Below, one piece after another: positions 30,358 through 41,962 of a stretch of DNA of 64,000 nucleotides. This stretch comes from Ascarosepion bandense (Eukaryota > Mollusca > Cephalopoda > Sepiida > Sepiidae): the NCBI GenBank assembly GCA_037127315.1, contig JBBBDQ010001454.1, positions 2,896,001 through 2,960,000 of the forward strand, given 5' to 3'. The number at the start of each line of letters is the position of its first letter. Within the stretch, counting starts at the first letter, position 1. The notes under the pieces were generated by a model. It saw nothing but the letters and a program-made list of their open reading frames with translations, had not been told where the DNA came from and made no database searches. Made by a program: the position numbers and the translations under genes.

Positions 30358-31063
30358 CATATTATCCTACGTCTATGGCACGACTCGATGTTTCATGCGT
30401 TATGAAACCATAAGGTGCATATTTAAAACTGACAGTTTAATAGATTTAAATTTAAATACGCCCGATTTTCCTGGAAATTAAATCTTACAAAGTTAAGTTA
30501 CTGCTTTTTTTAATAACAAGAATAAAAATTTTAAAATTCTACGTTTACATATAGATAAAAATTTGAAATTGAAATTTAAAATTTAAAATGTAAAATTAAA
30601 ATTAAAATTAAAAAATAATATATGCAGACAGAAGAAATCAAAGGGGCGTAAAATATGAGTCTTTAAAATCTAAATATTCTATAGTATTTGTCTATATTTT
30701 TGAGATGAGGTAGTATTTACAGTATTTACATTATTCGCACTATTGTATTCATCTTTGTTGCCATTTGTACGACCGTTGTACGTTCCGGTCTTCTTCAGGT
30801 GCTAGGAATTTCGAACCGAACACTTTATTACTATCACTCGGGTATATCATTTACATTTCTTAAATATTCAAATATTACATATTTAAATGTAGGGTATATT
30901 AAAATTTTAGAATTTTAAATTTTTAAATAAAAAGAAAAAGAAAAGAAAAACCAAAAGAAAAATTAAGAGGTAAAATATAGAATTAAGAATTAAAAATGTA
31001 AGGAGCAAATATAAAAAGGATTCAATTCATAATTGTTAAAAGTAATATTGCAGGGAAAACAAA

Positions 31064-31068
<5 letters not shown>
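30356..31068 (-). other. AT-rich; family D repeat fragment at 30740-30850
   Basis: Minus strand 30850-30740 reads GGTTCGAAATTCCTAGCACC, TGAAGAAGACCGGAACGTAC, AACGGTCG, then CAACAAAGATGAATAC, a family D 3' part. GACCG and CGGTC can pair as a stem after CTGAAGA, but GAAA is replaced (GUAC). The remainder (30540-30640, 30870-31010) is runs of A and T. Confidence 0.55.

Positions 31069-31142
<74 letters not shown>
31069..31142. repeat. (TA)n(GATA)n microsatellite
   Basis: TA units pass into about ten GATA units. Confidence 0.95.
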
Positions 31143-31144
<2 letters not shown>

Positions 31145-31489
31145 ATATGATAGACATTAAATACTGCTGATTTTACAATTATTCTGTGTGATAACTGATC
31201 TTAGGAGGAGCAAAACAAAATATCCATCCACGATATCCACTTTGAAAGTCCAAGTCATAAATCCTGTTATTTTCCGAAATTCAGATGAATCTCATGGAAT
31301 ATACATCTTGTGCTCAGAAATTTTAAAAGAAAAACTGAGATTAATAGGCTAAAAGAAACGAATGAGGAAGAGAGGTAAGCTGCTTGTATTTAAAAATATG
31401 TTACTTTGTAAATATGAGTTTTTCTTTCATTTGTATTTTATGTTGAAGTCCTAACTAACGTTGTTTTTTAATGATCTTTGTCATTTTAA
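31143..31489. other. No recognised feature
   Basis: AT-rich, without an element I can name. Confidence 0.5.
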
Positions 31490-31835
31490 TGTTCAAGAGT
31501 ATTTCCTCCAAGAAGAGTTTTGGATCTTCAGATCTTTTAAGATACTCATTCCCAAACTCTTAAATCCTACTCCACCAGCCTATTCACCAGACATTGCCCT
31601 TTCCGATTCTCACTTGTTCCGATCGATGGCCGAACAGCACTTTTATTCTAATGAAGATGCTAAAATTGGGTAGACTAGTGGTTATCTTCAAAAGAAGTGA
31701 TCTTTTTCCGACGGGGAATCCAAATGCTGCTAGAAAAATGGGAAAAGGTATTGGATAGCGATGGACAATATTTTCAGTGAGATGTTTCGTACAAATTTTT
31801 TTTAATAAAACATTACTTTTCATGAAAAATCAGCG
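31490..31835 (+). pseudogene. Mariner transposase, C-terminal fragment
   Basis: Plus strand: PTPPAYSPDIALSDSHLFRS (about 31570-31628; the YSPDIA-SD block holds the third catalytic Asp of mariner D,D34D), then EQHFYSNEDAK. After a frameshift near 31665 it reads KEVIFFRRGIQMLLEKWEKV, then LDSDGQYFQ and a stop. The order and ending match mariner transposases of the Mos1-like type. The first two catalytic regions are missing. The GATA tract upstream may mark the break. Confidence 0.8.
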
Positions 31836-31946
31836 TGAAATTTTATAAGGTCTCAATATATATATATTACTCTATTCATATCTATTTATTTATCTGTATA
31901 TCTCTTATACCCTCTCACTTTATCTATCTGTGTATACATAGATAGG

Positions 31947-31984
<38 letters not shown>

Positions 31985-32146
31985 TAGCGAGCTAGATAGA
32001 GACCGAGAAATAGACCCACCTTTTCACTTCTTACTTTTTATTTACTTATTTATTTATGCATTTATTTCTTATCTATTATTCATTCTTTTATTGTTTTCAC
32101 TCAATGTGCGTGTGTGAGTGCGCACACACACACGCACACACACACG

Positions 32147-32179
<33 letters not shown>

Positions 32180-32180
32180 T
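31836..32180. repeat. Microsatellite-rich: (GA)n at 31947-31990, (CA)n(TA)n at 32121-32180
   Basis: Short-period repeats separated by T-rich DNA. No element named. Confidence 0.8.
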
Positions 32181-32189
32181 CAATTTTGG

Positions 32190-32390
32190 TCATAATTAAA
32201 TTTAACCAGTACCCAGTTGTATTAAAAAAGGCTCAATACATTAAAATTGTAGAGCTTTTGAATTTTTTTATTTGGAAATGAGTTATTTCACAACCTAGGT
32301 TTTTTGATATCTTTAGGCGATTTATAATAACTGAGTTTCTAATGTTTTTTAATGTACAACAGAGATTTTTCTTTACTTTTTAAAAGTAAA
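32190..32390 (-). repeat. Solo Penelope-type terminal repeat
   Basis: Same blocks and orientation as 17930-18090: TTTGGTCATAAT, AACCAGT, GTATTAAAAAAGGCTCAATA, TTGTAGAGCTTTTGAATTTT, GAGTTATTTCACAACCTAGG, then CTTTAGGCGATTTATAATAA. On the minus strand the hammerhead core has decayed (CTAAAGA, AAAACCTAGGTTG). No reading frame accompanies it. Confidence 0.7.
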
Positions 32391-32461
32391 TGCATGAACA
32401 ACAGGTTAAAAAACCTACGAGTTCTACAACTTTGGTACAATATATATATATGAACAGAATG

Positions 32462-34345
32462 AGATTTTTTAAATCAGTATCCTTCTAAGCAAGACAGTAA
32501 AACACTAAGTGGTTACAAGGTGTGGAAGAATTAGGAACTGAAACATTATTAGTAAGCAGAAAGAGTAAAGAGGAGGGCAGTTGACAGCAACTGACACTGC
32601 ATTTACATTTTTGCAGGTTAAGTTTGGCTGGAGAGCATGGAGCTACACAAACTTGCAGGAGGGAGAAACTGTTACCATAGAACCTACAAATAAATATAGC
32701 CAGCACAACTGTAAATTGATGAAATCTCGACACCAGCTTAGATGTACTTAACATTATAAAGTATAGCTACCAGAGCGAAGAGCTCATTCCAAAAATTACA
32801 ATGAAACTATTCATAAAAAATCACAGAGACAATCTTACGGCAAATGGGGAATTGCTAACTGATCCCTGGATCTTATCAAGTAGCTCAGGATAAACAGCAG
32901 GAGCACTGTACAAAAGGATGAACGAATGGTAGACTCATAAATATGTAAGATAAATTCCGGAAATAGAAAATATCTTAGCCGACACTGTAAACAGACTCTC
33001 TTAGCAAATAACTTAGCAATGAATTTATTATAATCTTTCCGCTTCAAGTCAGTGGTGAACGATAGCCTGAGAAAGCACAACGAGTAACTCTCCATGAGTT
33101 TAACATCGCCCATGCTGATGGAAGAGAGAGAGGGGTTTCTCAGATGATTAATGGAGTGAAAGTTAGTCTTAGAGACGTTAAGAGAGACTAGTCTCAGTTA
33201 ACAACTGTCTAAACGTCGTTTTGGATATCGGCTGCTATTTTATCGAATCAGGAGTAAATAGTTGTGTCATCAGCAAAGATGCCAAGTTGAGATCTGATGG
33301 CTTCAAGAAGGTGGGAACAAGGATGAAACTCTGGGGAACACCTGCGTCAATACGATAGGATGCAGACAATTGACCGTTCGGGATAAATTTCATTTTATGA
33401 TCTGAAATGAAGGACTGGATCGACTAAAATATGTGTCCAGAGACACCTTAACTTTTCAGTTGATGGTGAAAACCAGTATGTCAGACCCTGTCAAAGAGTT
33501 TCGAAGCGTTCAATGCTATAGCAGGGGTTTCACTGTTTTTATATAGATCATAATAGACTTTTTCAATAATTATGACCTGATCAGCAGTTAAGTTTGAAAA
33601 ACGAAAGCGTATCGCTTTTCTGAGAAAACGCCCTGCTAAGTGAGATGATGTACCAATTTAGCATTCATCAGGGGTTCTAGGAATTTGGCAAAAAGAAGTA
33701 GAAGTCTAATAGTTCGAAAGTTTTTAGGGTTGGATGGCTCACCAGAGTTCTTAAAAACTGGAAAGCAGATAACCCAACGAAGCATTTATTATACAGTTTA
33801 GAAAAGATGAGAGCCAGTTCGAGTGCACACATCTCAATGACTATTGATGGAATGACATCGGATCTACATGCGCGGTCGGGAATTTAGGTTAGAAATGATA
33901 ACAGAAACAATAAAAGGTCTTATATGCATATCACCCAACAGAGACTCAGTTCTAAGTGGGCATTAGGCAGGGATACTCCGGATGAGTCAAGAGTAGAGTT
34001 TGAGGGGAATTTAAGGACAAAGTATGAAGCTTTATTAACAGATGATGTTAACTCCTCAAATTGATTAAAGTAGAGGGAATAGAGTCATTTCATTCATTTG
34101 ATAGTCTATTACAGAGTCTCTAGTAATTACGTAAGCTAAAGTTGTTAAATGTAAATAGGAACTTTCGGCAAACATTTATGACGAGCAGCAACAAACAGAA
34201 ACCTGTTATGATTAGAGTAGCCACACTGATATAAACAAAATAATGGTTCCTGCGTGCTATAGCAATCGAACATGCTGGTGTGAACCTCATTGGCGCAATT
34301 TTCAATTGAGAGGTTGAACCAACCAACGCCTATGTCCACTGGGCC
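32462..34345 (-). pseudogene. Jockey-like retrotransposon, longest copy, heavily decayed
   Basis: Minus-strand relative of the 7110 element, about 1.9 kb. From its upstream end: FTPACSIAIARRNHYFVYIS (linker between endonuclease and RT, about 34220-34290), SSVNKASYFVLKFPSN and IVIEMCALELALIFSKLYNK. Then FPVFKNSGEPSNPKNF (fingers, about 33720-33770), AIALNASKLFDRV (motif A, Asp to Asn), AGVPQSFILVPT (about 33325-33360), FLFPEFILHIYESTIR and LNLQKCKCSVSCCQL. The 3' UTR and the end signature are near 32465-32520. A coding gap after GVPQ removes residues before the YADD strand, where ADDT survives in another frame (33265-33280). Many stops and frameshifts. Confidence 0.85.
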
Positions 34346-34494
34346 ATGTGCCCTTCAGGACAACAGTGATTGACGTTTTGGGATTTATAAACCTAGAAAA
34401 TTGCAATATGTGCTCGTGAGAGCAAATCATGGTAAAAAATACTAGAGAAAGGCATCAACATCAAAAATTGCAATATGAACTCTGGTAAAAAAGG

Positions 34495-34655
34495 TTACTG
34501 AAACAGTGACTTGACTCAAGAGTTGTGAGTTCAATACTAGGCTACAGCAGTCATCGTAATAAAGGATTCGTTTCGAAATTCCTAGCAGTTGAAGAAGGCC
34601 AGTGTGTACAACGTGGAAATGACAACGAAGATGAGGACAATAGTCCGAATAATAT
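34495..34655 (+). repeat. Dispersed repeat family D, internally shortened
   Basis: GACTTGACTCAAGAGTTGTG, GTTCAATACTAGG, then AATAAAGGATTCGTTTCGAA, ATTCCTAGCAGTTGAAGAAG and GCC. About 100 bases present in the 20845 copy between these blocks are absent. Confidence 0.6.
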
Positions 34656-34745
34656 AAATGTATTTATATCTATATATATTTCGTGCATCAAGGCAGTAGA
34701 TAATTTTCTAAACATATATTGTTAAATATAAGACTGTGAATATCT

Positions 34746-34749
<4 letters not shown>

Positions 34750-34792
<43 letters not shown>
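34750..34792. repeat. (AT)n microsatellite
   Basis: About 21 AT units. Confidence 0.95.
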
Positions 34793-34794
<2 letters not shown>

Positions 34795-34944
34795 AGTGAA
34801 TAAGTTCTCGCTGTTTTCAACAGATGACGTTTCCAGAACTGCGTGCTTGTAGTTTCGGATGGTAAAGAATCTATAAGGAAGTACAGTAAACAAGCTTGAA
34901 ATTCAGTGTGTGCCATTTCGCCGAAATGTAAACAACTTTATTTT

Positions 34945-35265
34945 TCATACTGTTGAACATGTCGGATTTTCTGCCAAAGAAAGTGTGTTTACGGAGAATT
35001 TTACTGCACTACTTTATTCCAAAGGAATCTGCAGCTGAAGCACACAGAATCCTTGTTGAGACTTAATGATGACCATGCTCTATCGAAAACAACATGCAGA
35101 GTTTGGTTGAGATGTTCCAAAAATAATGATTTTGATGTTGAATATAAAGATTGCTCTGAAGTTACGAAAACGTTTGATGACGAACAATTGGAGACATTAC
35201 ATTACTCGAAGAAGAGGTGATCAAAACACAGGGTCAGCTTCGAAACGTGAAAATTTTTGTGTAGT
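34945..35265 (+). pseudogene. Mariner transposase, N-terminal DNA-binding fragment
   Basis: Plus strand: PKKVCLRRILLHYFIPKESA, AEAHRILVET, a one-base shift, then YDDHALSKTTCRVWLRCSKN, NDFDVEYKDCSEV and FDDEQLETL. This is the helix-turn-helix N-terminus of a Mos1-type mariner transposase (AAEAHRILVETYG-HALS-TTCR-WF). The catalytic half is missing after about 35265. It is a separate copy from the fragment at 31490, since the two are in the wrong order to be one gene. Confidence 0.85.
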
Positions 35266-35306
35266 GATACTATGAATTTATAAACCATTGTAACAAATAT
35301 TACAAT

Positions 35307-35359
<53 letters not shown>

Positions 35360-36081
35360 TAAAATAGGATTAATTCAAGGATGTTGGATGACCATTTCGA
35401 TATGAAAATCCCCACGGGGAATAACACATCACCTCAGCAACAAAAAATCTTTTCAGAAACTGGAGAAAAATTAGTCTAATTTTCCTTTTTAAATAGATTT
35501 GCAAAGAAATTAAAAAAAGAAAAAGAAATTAAAAAAGGAAAAAGAAAAAGATAAAACAAAATAAAATAAAATAAACAAGAAAAGAAAAATTGGCATCTTC
35601 TGTGTTCGCAAAAAAGGAAAGAGAATTGTAACTTAAAAAGAACGGACGGCGTGTTGAATTGATATAAGGTTAAGCAAAACGGAAAAAAGGTGGGAGATAA
35701 GAGAGATAAAGGAAGGGAGGGAAAAAAGAAAAGAAAGAAAAAATTTTTTATATATTACAGATGCTGGACATATTCAAAAACCTAACTTCCAAAAAACGTT
35801 GAAGTATTAGAAAAAGGCCTTTACTTAAAAAGGTATAATTATTTTTAAAAGGAATGAAAAGATATAGGATTTAAAATAAATTTTTTTAATTTTTTTTTTA
35901 AATTAGGTCATTTGATTTAAACTAAATAAAGACACCGCTAGGTATAAAAAATTTTTTTTTTCATTTACAATTATACATACATATAGAAGTACACACATTT
36001 TCTGTTTATTTCTCCAAAACGCTTATTTGTATTCCAACAAAAATTTGGTCTTTTTTGTAACTTCTACCTTATTACAGAATG
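35266..36081. other. Unassigned; (AT)n at 35310-35356 and A-rich tracts
   Basis: An AT microsatellite is followed by A/G-rich low-complexity DNA (35500-35750, AAAGAAATTAAAAAAG). No element named. Confidence 0.5.
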
Positions 36082-36372
36082 TGCGTTGTGGTGCAGTGGA
36101 TATCGACTTGGAACGAGAAATAGAAAAGCCGAGTTCGAATTTCAGTTGAATTCATTTGATTCACTTGCGGGCAAATACCCTTGGAAAAGGTATTAATCCA
36201 TTTCCTCCCTCCAGTTATGGGTTAAATGACAGGACAGATTGGATTTTATAGCTTTGTCTGGCAACAAGTCTCCCGCAGTAAGGCAACCTACTGCGGGATA
36301 GTTTTCTGCCCAGTCAGTCTTTCGAGACATGGTCGCCTAAGCGTGTGTCACGTATGGCACTTGACTGACCTT
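36082..36372 (+). mobile_element. tRNA-derived SINE, family 1, full length
   Basis: TTGTGGTGCAGTGGATATCG (A-box region), GCCGAGTTCGAATTTCAG (B box), GCGGGCAAATACCCTTGG, GGGTTAAATGACAGGACAGA, TTGTCTGGCAACAAGTCTCC, GCAACCTACTGCGGGATAG and GTCACGTATGGCACTTGAC. All blocks are present in order, close to the 16495 copy. Confidence 0.9.
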
Positions 36373-36597
36373 ATCATATGCCATAACAATTTAATATTTT
36401 CTCCAATGTGACAACCTGTCCGACATTGCAGGTTCAATGCATCCACTTCTGCGTCACAACGTCATAGCATCACATTATAGGCTCCCATAACGCCTGCCCC
36501 AGTTCTTCCAGTTGTACCGACATCGTCTCTTTCGAATTGAATTTTGAACAAAATTGACCAAGCATGAATCCTTTTTATAAAATCCTATACTAACTTT

Positions 36598-36629
<32 letters not shown>

Positions 36630-36750
36630 TTTCAATTACATATCACGGTAACCACATACTGGAGCTTTTTGAATAAACATTTGACCTTACCATTTTAATA
36701 TAACAACTAAAAAGCCCTGAGCATCGCTGGGCTATACCGCTAGTATATAT
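36373..36750 (-). repeat. Head of the repeat family at 52433, minus strand
   Basis: At 36712-36750 the minus strand reads ACTAGCGGTATAGCCCAGCG, then ATGCTCAGGGC, matching ACTAGCAGTATAACCCGGCA, then TTGCTCGGG at 52433. Like that copy it begins next to TATATA. Downstream it is lost into T-rich DNA (36598-36640). Confidence 0.6.
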
Positions 36751-36800
36751 AACAGGAAGAAAAGCAAGGAGTACAAGTACAGAAGTACTTAACTTTTTTC

Positions 36801-36856
<56 letters not shown>

Positions 36857-37061
36857 GTACTCCTTGCTTTTCTTCCTATTATAGACGTAATGAATAAAGG
36901 TCGAATATATCTATAACAAAACGTTAATGAAAATTTGTTGTAATATAATTTATTAAAAAATGCTGGGGAAAACAGATAGATATGAATGGAGTGACATAGG
37001 TAAATAGATAGCTACGAACAGAGATAGGTAGATACACACACATATATATATATATAAGTCA

Positions 37062-37108
<47 letters not shown>

Positions 37109-38480
37109 CTGTTCATATCTATCTATCTATCTTTATAACAATGAAAAGCAAGAAGTACAGCTACAGAAGAACTTAACATTTTCTTTAAAATATATTTGGA
37201 TTTTCTATAAAAGACACTGTTTGTTTTGAAACATAGAAAAAGGAAAGAAAACAAACACAACCTAATCCTCTTTTTTTCAATTTTATGACAATTAATAAAC
37301 AAGAAACGCAAGATGCAATCCACTGAAAGCAGCAAGAAACGCTGCGAGTAATATCAAAGAATTAAAAAATGCCCATGAGCTAAATGAAATAAAAATTTAA
37401 ATATTCAAACTCTTTTCCGCTTATTGACTAAAGAAAAATTTAAAAAAACATGTTATTCACATACTGCGCATGCGTTTCAACGCCATTTCATTGTTTGTTT
37501 GTTTTTTTTTATTTTTTACTTCGCGTTTTATTGTCATATGTTTTACTTGAATTGAAATTTAACCTTTTATTTTTCAAATTTCGAATTTCTGAGCTGATTC
37601 TAAATGTGTGTGTTTGAATTTAAATTCAGTATTTATATTCATAGCAAAATTGTCCATGCATCTGTGTACACATCTTTACTTATTTATTATCTTATAGCTT
37701 TTCTTCACTCATAACCATTATCGAGGGTTCTGTACGCCTGCTACAGGATCGATAGTGCATAATAAGACAAGCACGAGTCAAAGTTTATTTGGACATTTGG
37801 TAAAAGAGAGGATGTTTATCGTGTAGCTCTGCTGAGGGCGTTTATCTGGAAAATCAGAATTACTGTCAGAAAACTTATCCACCCACTCCTCTACCTACTG
37901 TGGTTGTCGATACGACATAAGGCGAGGATTATTTTTAAAGAAACCGTTTACATTTTTTGTGGTGTCCATCTTTGTTGCTTCAACAAGAAACAAGCTTACT
38001 GAACACTATCTTTGATATCATAGATAGACAGATAGAAGTTTCGTGAGGGCATTATTGCAATGTCGTGATATTTGAATATTGTATTATTTGTTTATCTTTG
38101 TTTTTTATTGTTTCTTAAGTGGTGTAGGATCTGTTGGTGGTTAATTGGTGGTTAATTGCTTTATACTGTGGTGGTTCTTTTTAAGCGTGCTTATGTATGT
38201 GTCCATTTAATTGCTTTATGTTGAGCTAAAATTTTACCGTGTTGAGCAGACCTCTTTTTACCGTGTCAGTATATAGACCGATGCATATTTTTAGGTCATG
38301 CTTAAGTGTTTCTGTTCGTGTGGGTACGCGTGATGGTTGTTATTTTAAGTTTGTGTGTATATATATTCTTTTGTAGGCTTGTAGGTCTGTGATTTTTTCT
38401 TTGTGTTTTCTGGTTGTTCTTTTTTACTTAATTTCGTTTTTCCGCTTTCTTCCTGACTAAAAAAGAAAAAACTCTAATTA
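36751..38480. other. Unassigned; (AT)n tracts at 36808-36855 and 37065-37106
   Basis: GTACTCCTTGCTTTTCTTCC (36855-36875) is the inverse of GGAAGAAAAGCAAGGAGTAC (36756-36775), so an inverted repeat of about 20 bp surrounds the AT tract. GAAAAGCAAGAAGTAC recurs at 37142. Nothing else is recognised. Confidence 0.5.
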
Positions 38481-39028
38481 GCCAACGCGTTTCATCCTCT
38501 GAGGGACTTTATCAAGGCAATGTAGGATTTATTATGCTGCAAGTATTTAGATATACACAGTGAGGGTGCCATTGATTTATCAAGGTTTGTAAATCTGAAA
38601 GTCTTCATGAATGTTCATCTGGTGGCTGGAGGTTTGTGTTCATAGATAATAATTGTTTTGATTTCTGCATGTTTTCCTATTGTATTGTGAGAAACAGTTT
38701 AAATATTATATTTTCTAATGCCTGCTTTATTATTGTTGTGAGTGCTTTTAGTTCTGCTTATATCCATAATAGTTTTGGAAGTGATTGTTACTATTTAGAT
38801 GTTGTTTAGATAAGTTAAGCTCTTAATGATGCTTTTATATATTGTCTTTTTTACAGTTATATTTTTATTTATAACTTTTTTTTGGCACTGTCCCTGATAT
38901 TGAGCAATTTAAACTTAATAGATATTTCCGTCTGTATATAAACATGTGCTGCAAAATACATTTCTTACATTTACCTAGATCAGAGGACAAAATGATCTGG
39001 TCAAAAAAAAGTTTTTTTTTGTCTTTTT
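38481..39028. other. No recognised feature
   Basis: AT-rich. The minus strand at about 38480-38520 shows TTGATAAAGTCCCTCAGAGG, ATGAAACGCG, a text found near mobile elements, but too degenerate to call. Confidence 0.4.
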
Positions 39029-39030
39029 AA

Positions 39031-39077
<47 letters not shown>
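39029..39077. repeat. (AT)n microsatellite
   Basis: About 22 AT units directly at the 3' end of a minus-strand SINE. Confidence 0.95.
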
Positions 39078-39079
<2 letters not shown>

Positions 39080-39230
39080 ATCCACATACAAGCATGTTTC
39101 GCAGTTCATCAGTGTGTCTAAACATACACTTGCCTCCGGCCGAGATCAAAACTCGACCGATTTTGTGTCAGTCGGAGTCACTAATCCCTTAGCCATAGAC
39201 ACAGAGAAGGAAAACTTAAGTGTGTTATAT
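39078..39230 (-). mobile_element. tRNA-derived SINE, family 2, diverged
   Basis: Minus strand: TAAGGGATTAGTGACTCCGA, ACTGACACAAAATCGGTCGA, GTTTTGATCTCGGCCGG (B-box position), GTTTAGACACACTGATGAAC, CATGCTTGTATGTGGATGAC and then AT repeats. The layout matches 53575, with many substitutions. Confidence 0.6.
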
Positions 39231-39265
39231 ATAGGTGGTGTATACACACGTATGAGGAAACATTC

Positions 39266-39268
<3 letters not shown>

Positions 39269-39308
<40 letters not shown>
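39269..39308. repeat. (AT)n microsatellite
   Basis: About 20 AT units. Confidence 0.95.
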
Positions 39309-39309
<1 letters not shown>

Positions 39310-39751
39310 TGGGTGTATTTATATATAAATTATTATATATATACCTACGAATTTTTTATTTACCTGAGTGCGATCTATTTTTGTGTCCGATCCTTATTCC
39401 AGTAGGATTTATTCAAGAAATACAGTCAAATTTTCATCGGGGACTTTTGTGTTTTTGTCAATTTCTTTGATTCAAACAAATGACGCTCGTCTCCTCATAT
39501 AGTAACAGCTTAGCCTTGGAAACTTAATTTTGTGTCATACCAGCAATGGAGATTGAAAAAATTACTAAAAATACTTACTTCGATTTGTGTCTTGCGAGGA
39601 ATTGACTTAATGAGAGAATAGCAAGCGAAAATGCTGACATCAAAGGGCTGATCAAAGAGGAAATGAAAAAACGACAGGCAAAGAAAAGAAAGAAAAAATG
39701 AAGGGAAACAGATTTGAATGAAACAAACTTTGATAGAGGTATATAAACTGT

Positions 39752-39752
<1 letters not shown>
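39309..39752. other. No recognised feature
   Basis: AT-rich, ending in purine-rich text (39655-39720). Confidence 0.5.
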
Positions 39753-39806
<54 letters not shown>

Positions 39807-39808
39807 TG
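39753..39808. repeat. (GATA)n microsatellite
   Basis: About 13 uninterrupted GATA units. Confidence 0.95.
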
Positions 39809-39934
39809 TGAGGAAACTAATTTATCTGTAGTTTGATATATATAGCATTTGGAGAATGTAATGCATATGGACATATGAACATAAGTATAGAAACGTGCAC
39901 AGACAGACAGATATGCATACACACACATATATCA

Positions 39935-40795
39935 CTATTGCTGCTAAACTCAGTAAGCTATCTCTTCTTTCTCTACTGCACACCTTCTTTTTTTGACTGC
40001 TGTATTCTAGATACTATTTCAGATAGACAAGACAATATAGACAAGGTTATTTCTTTTCACCCATTTGTTAATCTATTTGTGTTCGGCGACTTCCATGCCC
40101 ATCATGCTAGGTGGCTTGCTGGAGTCCAAATATTTTATTCTCAGTCTCTCGCGCTAGTGGCTGATTTCACCACACATTTCCCCTGTAATCACAATAGACA
40201 CGCTTCACTTCTAGATCGCTTCCTTTATAAATCTACCATTCGTCCATGAATTGAATACTGTTGTCAGATTTCGTCGGGTGCTTCTGATATTCATTTTGTG
40301 GTTCTCAATAAAATGCAAAGAATGATCTGCAATGTATTCGATCCTGACATAGCAGCCCGAATTCAGTCACTTTTTCACTGATGTGATGTGGCTTCCCTCT
40401 GTCTTTTCTACAAGTATTTTCATTTCAACTGCTATGATGGGCTTTTTTCCATGGTACATCAATCACATATATTTATTAGTACTACTAGATTAATATTAAA
40501 TCTCCACCCCTTTACCATCGAACTAGTTAAATGCAACCCCACTTCTACTCTAATAGATTCTTGTTTCGCACTTCCCGCTTGTGAAACTCACTTCCATTTG
40601 CAAGCTTCCCTGATAATTACATTTTCCAAAAGTTTAAATGCAACGTCAGTTGCCATCTTTTATCGACTTGATTCTCATCCATCTCTTATCTTTTCTTCGA
40701 CAACATCTGCATATTCTTTTTATCCTCTCACTATAACCCCTGCACAACAATGGCATTTCTGCCTTGCTTGGGGAGGAAAGAATACGTATTTCAGT
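39935..40795 (+). pseudogene. Jockey-like retrotransposon: endonuclease fused to C-terminal domain
   Basis: Plus strand 39940-40220: SVSYLFFLYCTPSFFDCCIL, then FGDFHAHHARWL (40081-40116; the apurinic-like endonuclease GDFNAHH-WL block) and LALVADFTTHFPCNHNRHA, LLDRFL. At about 40222 the frame continues directly as YKSTIRP, which belongs some 900 residues-worth of element downstream, then ICNVFDPDIAARIQSLFH, VASLCLFYKYFHFNCYDG and HPFTIELVKCN. The 3' end signature (CCTTGCTTGGGGAGGAAAGA) closes it before an (AT)n tract. The whole RT core is missing. It is the only copy here that retains the family's endonuclease domain. Confidence 0.8.
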
Positions 40796-40797
40796 AG

Positions 40798-40798
<1 letters not shown>

Positions 40799-40855
<57 letters not shown>
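40799..40855. repeat. (AT)n microsatellite
   Basis: About 28 AT units, joining a LINE 3' end to a family-3 repeat. Confidence 0.95.
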
Positions 40856-40859
<4 letters not shown>

Positions 40860-41262
40860 GATTTGTTTGAACATTATTTTTGATCGCTACTCGTATTTAA
40901 GTAGATATTCTGATTTTAATTAAACAGTATTATATATTTATATCTACCGACCTGATTATTTACTATAAATTTTTATTACGAAAATGTGTATCATTCGGCA
41001 GGATTCGAACCTGCGACCCCTATCCACATAGGGGAAGCTACCATGTGATCTGGCACGTCTTAGACCTCTCGACCACGAATGATCTTCAGTCTAAATAAGG
41101 TTTTAATCAAGCCTATATAACACAATTTTCGATTCATCGCAATAGCCATATCTGCTCTGAAATGTATCGTAATGTCAACAAATGTAAACATGTAACGGAA
41201 ATTAACGAAGATTAACGAAACTTGTATATAAACAACCGACAATTTGAAATTATTTGTTTGAC
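40856..41262 (-). mobile_element. tRNA-like repeat, family 3, continuous copy
   Basis: GAAATGATTTGTTTGAACAT, CTCGTATTTAAGTAGATATT, CGACCTGATTATTTACTATA, then the tRNA-like core TCATTCGGCAGGATTCGAAC, CTGCGACCCCTATCC (on the minus strand the B box GGTTCGAATCCTGCC). It continues to GGAAATTAACGAAGATTAAC, GAAACTTG and a second start of the same unit (CAATTTGAAATTATTTGTTT). Copies at 16421 and 41265/41963 share it. It has no coding capacity. Confidence 0.75.
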
Positions 41263-41264
41263 GT

Positions 41265-41535
41265 GATTTTAAATGATTTTAAGACATATCAGATTACATG
41301 GGGGCTTCCCCTATGTGGATTGGGGTCGCAGGTTTGAATCCTGCCGAATGACACACAATTTCGTAATAAAAATTTATCATAAATAATCAGGCCGGTGGAT
41401 ATAAATATATAATACTGTTTAATTAAAAACAGAATATCTACTTAAATACTAGTATTAATCAAAAATAATGTTCAAACAAATCATTTCAAAGTGTCAGTTA
41501 TTTATAACCAAGTTTCGTTAATTTTCGTTAATTTA

Positions 41536-41536
<1 letters not shown>
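41265..41536 (+). repeat. 272-bp direct repeat, copy A (family 3)
   Basis: Runs from GATTTTAAATGATTTTAAGA through GGGGTCGCAGGTTTGAATCC, TGCCG and CTACTTAAATACTAGTATTA to GTTTCGTTAATTTTCG. It is identical to 41963-42234 except for three substitutions I can see. Both copies run into (TA)n followed by (GA)n. Confidence 0.9.
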
Positions 41537-41582
<46 letters not shown>

Positions 41583-41962
41583 GATGGATTTAGACAGAGA
41601 AAGTAGTAGCTGATAGAGAAAAATAGAGATTGAATTGAATAATATTTGTGACAATGCTATTGAATTAATATTAATTTACAGGATTATGAAATTCAAACCA
41701 CTTTTATAACTATTTTCAAAACTATTTTTCCCCAGTTTCCATGGATAAATCACTGATAATTTATTAGATATATTATACTTTTATATATACATTGGCCCCG
41801 TGGCTGTAGAGAATGCCTTTTGCCTTCGAAAAGATTTGCGCCTACTCATTTATTAAGGTTTTCATTTTGTCTCTTCTATCAAGCAGCAGCGGTTCACTTT
41901 TGGAAGAAATTTCTCAAAGTTTTTCTGCACTTCACTAAACTCAGTGAATGATTAACTAATAA
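41537..41962. repeat. Spacer between 272-bp repeats; (TA)n(GA)n at 41537-41585
   Basis: After the microsatellite about 375 bases of unassigned AT-rich DNA, including TTGGCCCCGTGGCTGTAGAG at 41792. Confidence 0.7.

Noticed and set aside
31490..35265. One mariner gene split by a LINE insertion
   Set aside because: The C-terminal piece (31490) lies before the N-terminal piece (34945) on the same strand, so they cannot be halves of one element. They are separate copies.
38480..38525. Hammerhead-like text on the minus strand (TTGATAAAGTCCCTCAGAGG ATGAAACG)
   Set aside because: The first core strand is not CUGANGA, and stems III and I do not form. Too degenerate.
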